Assembly: GCA_026122225.1 (NCBI GenBank)
Contig: JANEZZ010001679.1
Location: forward strand, 186,001-250,000
Reading direction: 5' to 3'
Length of the DNA: 64,000 nt
From: Heloderma charlesbogerti
Lineage: Eukaryota > Chordata > Lepidosauria > Squamata > Helodermatidae
Shown here: in pieces, positions 53,985 through 63,660 of the stretch
How positions within the stretch are numbered: position 1 is the stretch's first letter
How the letters are laid out: each line of letters opens with the position of its first letter
Position numbers and translations under genes: made by a program
The notes under the pieces: model-generated
What the model was told of the DNA's origin: nothing
What the model saw: only the letters and a program-made list of their open reading frames with translations
Database searches by the model: none

Positions 53985-54478
53985 TAGGGATGGCAGAGAA
54001 TTTCTCCACGAATCTTGGGGAGGCCAAATGCCAACGCATTCGGCCCCCCAAAATTGGCGGTGAAATTCTCTGCCCCGCTGCCCCCCCCCAGGATGGGACT
54101 TACCTCCCTCGAATGTCCCTCTCGGCAGCGGGTCCCAGCGGCGTTTCGCCGGTGTTTCGGCGGGGGCAGGGGCAGCAGCCAGTCTTCCGACCGGCTGCCG
54201 CCGCCTCCATTACAAAGTAAATGTAAAACAACAACAACACACAAACGTGATAGGCTACGTAACGATTTACGTAGCCTATCACAGCTAGATTTCCAAAGTC
54301 AGCCGTGATAGGCTACGTAAATCGTTACGTAGCCTATCACGGGTGACTCTGAAAAAAAAAAAGTGCATACGCAAATGGCGGCACCCATGTGTGCCGCCAT
54401 TTGCGTTCCTTATTTGGGCCTGGGTAGTCTACGTAAAGATTTACGTAGACTATGGCGAAAATAAGGGCAACGCAAATA
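53985..54478. mobile_element. TAGGG-palindromic element E30, right-truncated (B left)
   Basis: It starts TAGGGATGGCAGAG immediately after AGCCTATC of E29. ACTTACCT lies near 54099. Hairpins at 54248-54283 and 54305-54342 (GATAGGCTACGTAA...TTACGTAGCCTATC) and ATGGCGGCACCCATGTGTGCCGCCAT at 54376-54401 are clean. It ends in the middle of the core at GGGCAACGCAAATA. Probably inserted into E29, then both lost their right halves in one deletion. Confidence 0.82.
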
Positions 54479-54780
54479 TATTAGTATATAAAGCACTAAC
54501 AACTTAGGATCAGGATATCTGAGAGAGCACCTTCTCCCCTATCAACCTGCCTGGTCATTGAGGTCATCAGAAGGCATGGTGGTTCTGCAAGGACCCATGG
54601 TTCGATTGGAGTCCACTCAGAGAACAGCTGTCAGTGTGGCAGTCCCCTTTCTGTAGAACTCCCTGTCAGGCAGGTGCCAACACTGAGTTGTTTCTGGCAC
54701 CTCCTGAAAACAGCTTTATTCCAGAAAAGCTACCTTGACTGACCAGCCCTTATTGGTGCTTGACTTTATTGGTGCTCTGA

Positions 54781-54821
<41 letters not shown>

Positions 54822-54875
54822 AATGTTTTATTTCTTTTAATTTTTTATCTTTCACAGTTCACCACTCCAGAATAT
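54479..54875 (+). mobile_element. L2-like LINE 3' region, left part
   Basis: The text up to the (CT)n tract and the CACAGTTCACCACTCCAG stretch continues beyond BovB at 58950 with GAGCAGTATATAAATG and an AATAATGAATAA tail, a layout typical of L2-group 3' ends. BovB is inserted within it. Confidence 0.5.
54778..54821. repeat. (CT)n microsatellite
   Basis: About 22 CT units with one TTT interruption near 54804. Confidence 0.97.
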
Positions 54876-55170
54876 GTTGTTCTTGTTGTTGTTCAGTCAT
54901 TAAGTCTTGTCTGACTCTTCATGACCCCATGGACCATAGCATGCCAGGCCTTCCTGTCCTCCACTCTCACCCATAGCGTGCTCAAGTTCATATTTATTGC
55001 ATCAGTGATGCTATGTAGCCATCTCATTATCTGCCATCCCCTTCTCCTTTTGCCTTCAGTCTTGCCCAGCATCAGGGTCTTTTCCAGGGAGTTTTCTCTT
55101 CACATTAGGTGGCCAAAATATTTCAGCTTCAGTCTCTGTCCTTTCAATGAGCAGTCAGGGTTGATTTCCT

Positions 55171-55635
55171 TTAGGATTGACAGGTTGGACCTCCTTGCAT
55201 CCAGGGGACTTGTAAGAGTCTTCTCCAGCACCACAGTTCGAAAGCATCAATTCTTCGGCGCTCAGCCTTCCTTATAGTCCAGCTCTCACAGCCATACATT
55301 ACTACTGGGAAAACCATAGCTTTGATTAGACGGACCTTTGTCGGCAAGGTGATGTCTCTGCTTCTTACTATGCTGTCTAGGTGTGCCATAGCTTTCCTCC
55401 CAAGGAGCAAGCATCTTTTAATTTCATGGCTACAGTCACCGTCTGCAGTGATCTTGGAGCCCAAGAAAATGAAATCTGTCACTGCTTCCATTTCTTCCCC
55501 TTCTATATGCCAGGAAGTGGTGGGGCCAGATGCCATGATCTTCGTTTTTTTAACGTTGAGTTTCAAACCAGCTTTTGCACTTTCCACTTTCACCCTCAAC
55601 AAGAGGCTCTTTAGACCCTCTTTGCTTTCTGCCAT
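55171..55635 (-). pseudogene. BovB RT C-terminal region
   Basis: The frame reads MAESKEGLKSLLLRVKVES, then KTKIMASGPTTSWHIEGEEM, DFIFLGSKITADGDCSHEIK and VVMYGCESWTIRKAERRRID, the conserved C-terminal part of BovB/RTE RT. The palm motif just upstream (about 55640-55660) reads YTDD where YADD is expected and is followed by a stop in that frame, so a frameshift and a substitution hit the catalytic site itself. Confidence 0.93.
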
Positions 55636-55723
55636 TAGGTGGTATCGTCTGTGTATCTGAGCTTGTTGATAATTCTCCTGGCAATCTTAATTCTGACCTG
55701 TGATTTATCTAACCCGGCGTTTC

Positions 55724-56275
55724 TCATGATGTACTTTGCATATAAGTTAAATAAGCAGGGTGACAATATGCAGCCTTGTACTCCTTTCCCAATTTTGAAC
55801 GAATTGTTCCATGTCCGGTTCTTACTGTTGCTCCTTGACTCTCATACAGGTTTCTCAGGAGCCAGGTAAAGTGGTCTGCTACTCCCATCTCTTTAAGAAT
55901 TTGCCAGAGTTTGTTGTGATCCACGCAATCAAAGGCTTTAGCATAGTCAAGGAAGCAGAAATAGACGTTTTTCTGGAATTCTCTTGCTTTCTCCATGATC
56001 CAGCGAAAGCTGGCGATTTGATCTCTAGTTCCTCTGCCTCTTCGAAACCCAGCTTGTACTTCCGGTAGTTCTCGGTTCGCATACTGCTGAAGCCTAGCTT
56101 GTAAGATTTTGAGCATCACCTTGCTGGCATGTGGAATGAGCACAATTGTGTGGTAGTTTGAACACTCTTTGGCATAGCCTTTCTTTGGAATTGGAATGCA
56201 AACGGACCTTTTCCAGTCTTGTGTCCCCTGTTGAGTGTCCCAAATTTGTTGGCATATTGAGTGCAGCACTTTAAC
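55724..56275 (-). pseudogene. BovB RT N-terminal and central region
   Basis: Downstream of E23 on minus the frame gives VLHSICQQIWDTQQG, RQVSxxHTIVLIPHASK-type fingers and YFCFLDYAKAFDCVDHNKLW with the first catalytic Asp, then HFTWLLRNLYESQGATVRTG. The open frame artificially extends into E23 (to 56536); the BovB part begins at the ACTTTAAC duplication. It continues 57132-58828 after removal of E23. Confidence 0.93.
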
Positions 56276-57131
56276 TAGGGGTGGACGAAAGTCACTTACC
56301 TGTCCTCGAAGCTTGTTCGCGGTGGGGGTGAGGCGCTTTGCTGCTCCTCCCACGAAGTTCAGGCCGGGGGGGAGGCTTCCCGCCTTGCCCGGCTGAAATT
56401 CAGGCCAGGGAGGAGGCGCCTCGCCTTGCCCAGCTGCGAACTCCAAAGTTTTTTTTAAAAAAAACAAAATGCCCCCGTGATAGTCTAAGTGACGATTAAC
56501 GTAGCCTATCACGGCTAGATCTGCAAAGTCAGCCATGATAGGCTACGTTAATCGTCACGTAGCCTATCACGGATGATTTAAAAAAAAAAAAAAAAGCGCA
56601 TATGCTAATGGCGGCCCCCATAGGGAGCCGCCATTCGCGTTCCTTATTTGGTCGCTGTAGTCTACGTAAAGATTTACGTAGACTACAGCGACCAAATAAG
56701 GAACGCGAATGGCGGCTCCCTATGGGGGCCGCCATTATCCGTATGGGTTTTTTTTTTTTTTAAGTCACCCGTGATAGGCTACGTGACGATTTGCGTAGCC
56801 TATCACGGCTGACTTTGCAACTCTAGCCGTGATAGGCTACGTTAATCATCACGTAGCCTATCACGGGGGCGTTTTTTTTTTTCCCTCGGAATGGCGGCTG
56901 CGGCAGCCGGTCAAAAGACCGGCTGCCTCTCCCGCCCCGCACGAACACCTGCCGAACGGCCGGCTGGACCCGCCGCCAGGAGGGACATTCGGCAAAGGTA
57001 AGTCCCGTCCTGGGGGGGGTGCGGGGGGCGGCTGTGTGTGGAGAATATCTCCCCGAAACTTGTTCAGCGGGGCCGAACATGTTGGCGCTCGGCCCCCCAA
57101 AGTTTCGGGGAGAAATTCTCCGCCATCCCTA
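56276..57131. mobile_element. TAGGG-palindromic element E23 (A left, B right) inside BovB
   Basis: Perfect 8-bp duplication ACTTTAAC (56268-56275 and 57132-57139) within the BovB RT frame; deleting the element plus one copy restores collinearity, so the insertion site is exact. Both outward donors are intact: ACTTACCT at 56294-56301 and AGGTAAGT at 56996-57003. The core is like E12: hairpins at 56478-56515, 56534-56572, 56609-56638, then one central TAGTCTACGTAAAGATTTACG hairpin, then mirrored copies. Confidence 0.97.
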
Positions 57132-58828
57132 ACTTTAACAGCATCATCTTTTAGGATTTTAAATAGCTCAGCTGGAATACTGTCATCTCCACTAGCTTTG
57201 TTGTTAGTAATGCTTCCTAAGGCCCACTTGACTTCACTCTCGAGGATGCCTGGCTCAAGTTCGTTGACTGCAGTATCATGGCTATCAGGGACATTCAGAT
57301 CTTTCCTGTATAGTTCTTCTGTGTATTCTTTCCACCTCTTCTTAATCTCATCTGCTTCTGTTAGGTCCCTGCCTTCTTTGTCCTTTATCATGCCCATCAT
57401 TGCACAAAATGTTCCCTTGAGATCTCTGATTTTCTTGAAGAGATCTCTAGTCTTTCCCATTCTACTCTTTTCCTCGATTGCTTTGCATTGTTCATTTAAG
57501 AAGGCCTTTTTGCCTCTCCTTGCTATTCTCTGGAACTCTGCATTCAGTTGGATATATCTTCCCCTTTCTCCCTTGCTTTTCACTTCCCTTCTTTCCTCAG
57601 CTACTTGGAAAGCCTCCTCAGACAGCCACTTGGCTTTCTTGCATTTCTTTTTCTTTGGGATGGATTGAGTTGCTGCCTCCTGAGCAGTGTTACAGACCTC
57701 CATCCATAGTTCCACAGGCACTCTGTCTATCAGGTCAAATCCCTTAAATCTATTCCTCACCTCCACTGTATATTCATAAGGGATATGATTGAGGTCATAC
57801 CTGAATGGTTTAGTGGTTTTCCCTATGTTCTTCAATTTAAGCTGAAATTTTGCAAGAAGCAGCTCATGATCTGAGCCACAGTCAGCTCCAGGTCTTGTTT
57901 TGGCTGACTGTATGGAGCTTCTCCATCTTTGGCTGCAAAGGACATAATCAATCTGATTTCGATATTGACCATCTAGTGATGTCCATGTGTAGAGTCGCCT
58001 CTTGTGCTGTTGGAAAAGAGTGTTTGCTATGATCAGCGTGTTCTCTTGGCAAAACTCGATTAGCCTTTGTACTGCTTCATTTTGTACACCAAGGCCATGC
58101 TTGCCTGTTATCCCGGTGATTTCTTGATTTCCTACTTTAGCATTCCAATCCCCCATGATGAAAAGGACATCTTTTTTTGGTGTTAGTTCTAGAAGGTGTT
58201 GTGGGTCTTCATAAAACCGATCAACCTCAGCTTCTTCGGCCTCAGTGGTTGGGGCATAGACTTGAATTACTGTGATCTTGAATGGTTTGCCTTGGATTCG
58301 TACTGAGAACATTCTATCATTTTTGAGATTGTACCCCAGTACTGCTTTTCCCACCTTTTCGTTGACTATGAGTGCTACTCCATTTCTTCTAAGGGATTCT
58401 TGCCCACAGTAGTAGATATAATGGTCACCTGAATTAAATTCTCCCATGCTTGTCCATTTTAGTTCGCTGATTCCCAAGATGCCGATGTTCAATCTTGCCA
58501 TCTCATGTTTGACCACCTCCAGCTTACCTTGATTCATTGATCTTACATTCCAGTTTCCTAAACAATATTGTTCTTTACAGCATCGGACTTTCTTTTCATC
58601 ACCAGACACATCCACAGCTGAGTGTCCTTTCGGCTTTGGCCCAGCCGCTTCACTCTTTCTGGCGCTACTTGGAAATTCCCTCTGCTCTTCTCCAGTAGTA
58701 AATTGGATACCTTCCGACCTGAGGGACTCATCTTCCGGCATCATATCTTTTAGCCTTGTGATACATTCCATGGCGTTTTCTTGGCAAAATACTGGAGTGG
58801 GTTGCCATTTCCTTCTCCAGTGGACCAC
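57132..58828 (-). pseudogene. BovB ORF, endonuclease domain and linker
   Basis: From 58828 the frame encodes the BovB N-terminus (HWRRKWQPTPVFCQENAMEC), then EEP endonuclease blocks LGNWNVRSMNQGKLEVV, ISELKWTSMGEF, VIQVYAPTTEAEEAEVD, FIMGDWNAKVGNQ (GDWN near 58143-58160) and GADCGSDHELLLAKF (SDH near 57870), followed by the linker to ILESEVKWALGSITNNKASG. All catalytic blocks look intact. The frame runs to the E23 insertion with no internal stop, indicating a fairly young copy. Confidence 0.95.
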
Positions 58829-58949
58829 ATTTTGTCAGAACTCTCCACCATGACCTGTCCGTCTTGGGTGGCCCTGCATCTCATAGCTTATGGCTTCACT
58901 GAGTTACACAAGCCCCTTCACCACAACAAGGCAGTGATCCATGAAGGGG

Positions 58950-59010
58950 ACTCCAGAATATACCACTCAGGAAACATGTAGAGCAGTATATAAATGTTGT
59001 AAATAATGAA
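58950..59010 (+). mobile_element. L2-like LINE 3' tail, right part
   Basis: Begins with the second copy of the BovB target duplication and continues CCACTCAGGAAACATGTAGAG, GCAGTATATAAATG and the AAATAATGAATAA tail. Confidence 0.5.
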
Positions 59011-59019
59011 TAATTACAG

Positions 59020-60230
59020 CATCAGTGTAGAATTAAGTTTCAACTGCCAGTCCAGATGACTTCTGTACATGCATGGTGGGTAGGGGAGACATCTTGGCCT
59101 TTGCATGTTGAACTAAGGTTCAACATGGAATGGGGGTACATAGAATAGGTGTTGGGGAGACATCTTGGCCTTTGCATCAGGCAACCCAATGTCTTGAGCA
59201 GAGCATGAAGGGGCCCCTAGCAAAGTCCCAAGGCAAGCTTATTGGTATTGATGAGCAGCAGAAGCACTGTGATTGACAGCGAGCAGAAATTGAACGGAGT
59301 TACTTTAAGATTCTTAATATATTGGGAAAGCCCAAAGATTAATCCAGTTTAAGGTGCAATCCTATGCATGTTTAGACAGAAAAATGTTGGGTGTTTATTT
59401 TATCTTTTATAGATCCCTGCTGAGTCAACTTGTGAATGTAAATTGTTGATACAAACCCTACAAGTCTGAATAAGGGAGTATTTCACAGTATTCACTATAC
59501 GGTGAGCTTTATTGGAAGTAAATTTGATGAGAACTTTGAGAACGATTGGGGAAGGACTAGTAAGATGTAAACTAATCATCATCACCATCATCATCATCTT
59601 TATTCCCCCAAAGCATCTGAGTGGTACCAGTTTGGATATTGGGTTCTCTGGATCCATGCTGAAGCAGACAATCCAGTTGAAACCTGTTTGGCAAACAACA
59701 ATATAGATTGCCTTTTAACCTGAGAATGAAAATTTGTAACAGGGTTATGATAGGTTTGATCTGTCCTTCTTTTGTATAGTATTACTAATTTTGAAGTTAG
59801 TTCATGTTTTCTTTCCAATTTACCTATGTTTGTACCTTTGGTTGTGACGTTTTGGCTACATTTCATAAACTATTCTAATGGTATAACAATGATCCCCTGT
59901 GTAAAATTTGCAGTTCTTTCCCAATTTCTTATTTTTCTTTGCTGTGAGGCATCTGCCCTCTTAGATTTTCCACAATGCCCCAATGTAGGATCACTCCAGG
60001 GCATTCTGGGAAATTTAAAATGGTGGGTGGCTCATACCCACCTGCCATGCAAAATAGAAACTGAGCCAGAAGAAGAGGCAGGTGGGTGGGTCAGTGGATG
60101 GACCCAATCCAGCCCAAGTGTCAGCTTCTGAGGGCCTGTGGCAGGTGCCTAAATATTTCAGGTGTGGATGTTAGGCCTGACACAATATCTTCTATTAGAG
60201 CAGCAACTTAGGACAGTGAAAAGGTACTGA
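59020..60230. other. Mostly unassigned; one Harbinger-like fragment at 59351-59395
   Basis: AAGGTGCAATCCTATGCATG followed by TTTAGACAGAAAAATG (59351-59388) matches the arm of the MITE at 61142. A short (CAT)n near 59578-59598 is present. A GACATCTTGGCCTTTGCAT segment occurs twice (59088 and 59158), 70 bp apart. No gene was recognised. Confidence 0.4.
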
Positions 60231-60239
60231 TACAGGAAG

Positions 60240-60656
60240 TAGGGATGTCGGAGAATTTTTCCATGAATCTCTGGGAGGCCGAATGCCAACACATTCGGCC
60301 CCCCGAAATTGGTGGAGAAACGGTCCGCCCCCCCGCCCCCCCCGGGATGGGACTTACCTTCCGCGAATGTCCCTGGCGCTGGCGGCTCCCGGAGGCGGTT
60401 CGGCCGCCATTTCCCAGTAAAAAACAAACGAACAAACAAACATGATAGGCTACGTAAAGATTTACGTAGCCTATCACGGCTAGATTTTCCAAAAACACCG
60501 TGATAGGCTACGTAAATCCTTATGTAGCCTATCACGGCTGACTTTGGGGGGAAAAAACAAGTGCGTACACAAATGGCAGCGCCCATGGGCACCGCCATTT
60601 GCGTTCCTTATTTAGGCACGTGCCTTATTTAGGCACGTGCCTTATTTAGGCACGTC
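60240..60656. mobile_element. TAGGG-palindromic element E31, right-truncated (B left)
   Basis: It starts TAGGGATGTCGGAG; ACTTACCT lies near 60351. Hairpins at 60443-60478 and 60500-60537 (GATAGGCTACGTAAA) and ATGGCAGCGCCCATGGGCACCGCCAT at 60573-60599 are present. The core then ends in three tandem copies of CCTTATTTAGGCACGTG (60606-60656). The right half is lost. Confidence 0.85.
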
Positions 60657-60772
60657 CAGAGGCTGGGACTGAAGACGGGAGCTCACTCCATCATGCAGCA
60701 CTCAGTTCTTGAACTGCTGACCTGCCAACCTTCCGGTCTGCAGTTCAGTGTCTTAACCATTAAGCCACTGCA
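60657..60772 (-). mobile_element. tRNA-derived SINE head fragment
   Basis: On minus it reads TGGCTTAATGGTTAAGACAC (A box) and later GGCAGGTCAGCAGTTCAAG (B-box-like), followed by a body GCATGATGGAGTGAGCTCC. The tail is cut at E31. Degenerate boxes and the non-tRNA body exclude a tRNA gene. Confidence 0.6.
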
Positions 60773-60773
<1 letters not shown>

Positions 60774-60806
<33 letters not shown>

Positions 60807-60822
60807 TGTGTGTGTGTGTGTA
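60774..60822. repeat. (TA)n(GT)n compound microsatellite
   Basis: About 14 AT units followed by about nine GT units. Confidence 0.97.
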
Positions 60823-60829
60823 TAAATGA

Positions 60830-61138
60830 ATTGCTTTCTCTTTATTTACATGTGTGGAACATCTGCCATTAATCACATCACTGGGGCCCTGATCTCAAGT
60901 TTTAAGAAAAATAATACATAAAATTGTTTGTGAATGTGTATATTCATGGGAAATTGATTTATTACCAGGGAGAACATTCCAAACCATTTTGCATTGCTTG
61001 CCCATCTGTGAAAAACAAATATTGCATGTTCTAATGTTATATTGTTATCTGTCGTTAATGGAATTTTCAATTAAGCTGAGGCACCATAAAATAGAGGGCT
61101 CCTTAAAAGATTTCATTGGGAAAATGTAGAACAATGGT
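60830..61138. other. No recognisable feature
   Basis: AT-rich DNA; nothing is supported. Confidence 0.3.
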
Positions 61139-61141
61139 TTA

Positions 61142-62054
61142 GGGCGGAATCCTATGCATGTTTAATCAGAAAAAAGTCCTACAATTCCCAACATTGCCCA
61201 GCCAGCCATGCTGGCTGAGGCATGCTGGAGGTTGGAGGACTTTCTAGGGATGTATGAAAGTCACTTACCTTGAACGAAATTTGATTCACGGTGGGGGGGA
61301 GGCACTCCGTCCCTCCCCCCCGAAATTCTGGACGGGGGAGGCACTCCATCCCTCCACCCCCAAATCCTGGCCAGCCGGGCCGCAAATGTTTACATAGCCT
61401 ATCATGGCTGAGTAAAAAAAAACAACAACCCACGTGTACGCAAATTTTCTTATTCCATGTTCCTTATTTTGGCGCGTCTAGTCTATGTAAACATTTACAT
61501 AGACTACGGCAAAAATAAGGGGAACGCAAATAGCGTAGACGCTACGCTATGTGCGTTCCCCTTATTTTTGCCGTAGTCTACGTAAATGTTTACATAGACT
61601 AGATGCGCCAAAATAAGGAACACAAATGGCGGCGCCCATGGGTGCCGCCATTTCCGTACGCGCAGTTTTGTTTTGTTTTTTTTACTCAGCTGTGATAGGC
61701 TACGTAAACATTTACATAGCCTATCACGGTATTTTTTAAAAATCTAGCCGTGATAGGCTACATAAATCTTTACGTAGCCTATCACTTTTTTTTTGTTTTA
61801 TTTTTACTGGAAATGGCGGCGGCAGCAGCTGGTCGGAAGTCTGGCTGCCGCAGCTGCCACTGCCGAACTGCCGCCGAACCGCTGCCACCAGGAGGATTCG
61901 CCCAAAGTAAGTCCCATCCCCGGACAGGGGGCAGACCGTTTCACCACCAATTTTGGGGGGCTGAATGTGCTGGCATTCAGCCTCCCTGAGATTCGTGGCG
62001 AAATTCTCTGACATCCCTACTTTTTTCTGTCTAAACATACATAGGATTACACTC
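61142..62054. mobile_element. Harbinger-like hairpin MITE, copy d, split by E32
   Basis: It starts GGGCGGAATCC and ends GGATTACACTC, with TTA on both sides (61139-61141 and 62055-62057). Arms GTTTAATCAGAAAAAAGTCC and TTTTTTCTGTCTAAAC match the 774-899 MITE. E32 is inserted in the second arm, so the palindrome is completed only after it is removed. Confidence 0.8.
61245..62019. mobile_element. TAGGG-palindromic element E32 (A left, B/C right)
   Basis: It starts TAGGGATGTATG and ends GACATCCCTA. The right flank is CTTTTTTC (62020-62027); the left flank ends ACTTTC, read as the same target with three T residues lost. ACTTACCT lies near 61262. The left A module has lost its inner part and part of the first hairpin (GCAAATGTTTACATAGCC near 61382). 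The remaining core is centred near 61535 (AGCGTAGACGCTACGCT). Confidence 0.85.
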
Positions 62055-62059
62055 TTAAT

Positions 62060-62598
62060 GCTGTAATGCCATTCTTGGGACTCGTAAGAGTCCCAAGAAT
62101 TTGAGGGTGGGTTTTAATTTCTAGTGTCACTACAGCAGAAAGGGAATTTTCAGAGTGTAATAAGCAAGAGACATGTAATGTTTTGACCCCCAACTTCTCA
62201 ATTAGGCAATAAAAAAGCACTTAAGTCAAACAATCTTAGCCAGATAAATGTGGTCTCAGAAGGCTAATGAGGCTCATGTTATTTAAACTGACAACATCCC
62301 TCATTTAATTAAACAAAATAAACATATGGGAATGGGTTGTTGCTACACTGCTGTCAATTTTTGTTTGCTTCTTTGGAAGGTTTCTGCAGTGCTGTGTATA
62401 ACTAATGATGATAAGATAGCAAAATATTCATCTACCCCCCCAGTTTCTTGGATCAGCTCTTTCTCCTATTTTTTTTTTCTTGCTGATCATTGCCAGGGCT
62501 TCATATGACTGTGTGAGAAATGGGTACTATCATTTTTCCATGGCACACAACAGCCAGCTATGATGAAGGAAGGGCCAGATTAACCATCATGGTAAGTC
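62060..62598. other. No recognisable feature
   Basis: No repeats, frames or hairpins that I can assign. Confidence 0.3.
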
Positions 62599-62606
62599 TG
62601 ATAAAT

Positions 62607-63131
62607 TAGGGAGAATTCCGCCACGGATCTCGGTGAGATCTTAGACTCGTCTTAGTCTATGTAAATATTTATGTATACTAAGATGGCGAAAATAAGGGGG
62701 AGTGCAAATAGCGTCCGCTACGCTATTTGCGTTCCCCTTATTTTCGCATTCTTAGTCTACGTAAATATTTACGTAGACTAAGACGGGCCAAAATAAGGAA
62801 TGCAAATGGCGGCGGCCATAGCCACTGCCATTTGCATACGCGTGTTGTTGTTTTTTTAAGTCAGATGTGATAGGCTATGTAAAGATTTACATAGCCTATC
62901 ATGGCTGACTACAGGAACGCAAATGGCGGCAGCTACAGCCGCCGCCATTTATGTCCCTGCTAGCCAGTGGCTGGATGTCCGGCTTCTGGCGGAGTTGGCT
63001 GGCGGCTCCGCGGAATCCCTGCAGAGCAGAGTGGAGCCGGCTGGCGAGGATTCCGGGGGGGAGGGACAAAGTGCCTCCCCCCCCCAGCGGAACCCGGCGG
63101 AGCCAGGTAAGGCCAATTTCGTACATCCCTA
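62607..63131. mobile_element. TAGGG-palindromic element E33, internally deleted (C left, D/A right)
   Basis: It starts TAGGGAGAATTCC, where the first bases of the C end were lost. After 30 bp of C module it jumps to the TTAGTCTATGTAAATATTTATGTATACTAA hairpin near 62652. The rest of the core and the right module follow, with AGGTAAGG near 63105 and end TACATCCCTA. Flanks TGATAAAT and GCTAAAAT match weakly. Confidence 0.8.
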
Positions 63132-63167
63132 GCTAAAATACATGTTATAGCTGAACTGGGGTCTCAC

Positions 63168-63571
63168 TAGGGATGTACAGACTGTATAAATTCCGCTCCG
63201 TCTGTGTTTCGTGGATTGTCAGTTGCCTTTTGTTCCATTGTCCGCTCGCAGATGGATGCATTTTTTTTAATGAGGAAAAATACGCAAATGGTTACATAAA
63301 TATTTATGTAAGTGTTTACATAATTTACCTTAGTACGTAAACATTTAGTGTATTGTCCCCAATTCCATTCAACATTTCCTTAGTAGAAACTTACATATTT
63401 TCCTACAAATTTATATGCATACATTTCAGGAAAGTAAAAAAAATCATCATCATCTGAAAGTCCACGGACCCTGTGCAGTCTGAGGGGGTCACTCCACAGT
63501 AGATCCCACAGGTCAGATTCTTAGAAATCTGAGCTTATTTTAGTCCATCTCGAATTTCTCCAGCATCCCTA
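63168..63571 (+). mobile_element. hAT-like MITE family N1, copy d, full length
   Basis: It starts TAGGGATGTACAG and ends CCAGCATCCCTA. Flanks GGTCTCAC (63160-63167) and GGTCTCTC (63572-63579) agree at 7 of 8. This is the best reference copy of N1, about 404 bp, without donors or the hairpin core of the E elements. Confidence 0.88.
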
Positions 63572-63660
63572 GGTCTCTCACTTACAACATCTGGTACAAA
63601 CAGTAAGAATGCACAGCACAATCCTTTTCATGTCTATACATAAGTCTCCCTGTTTTCAAG

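Larger units (their letters stand above)
54876..58949 (-). mobile_element. RTE-BovB LINE, near full length, minus strand, split by E23
   Basis: A perfect 12-bp duplication ACTCCAGAATAT flanks it (54864-54875 and 58950-58961). Without E23 the element is about 3.2 kb, the usual full length of BovB. The 3' end on minus lies at 54876-54930 (complement of GTTGTTCTTGTTGTTGTTCAG). It encodes an EEP endonuclease and an RT in one frame, now broken by E23 and by at least one frameshift near 55640-55720. BovB is a characteristic LINE of squamates and ruminants. Confidence 0.95.

Noticed and set aside
56861..58828. 655-codon frame as a single intact protein
   Set aside because: Its C-terminal 90 codons lie in E23; only the BovB endonuclease and linker are real.
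54876..58949. BovB presence as evidence for a recent horizontal transfer
   Set aside because: BovB is long established in squamates; one copy cannot separate vertical from horizontal inheritance.
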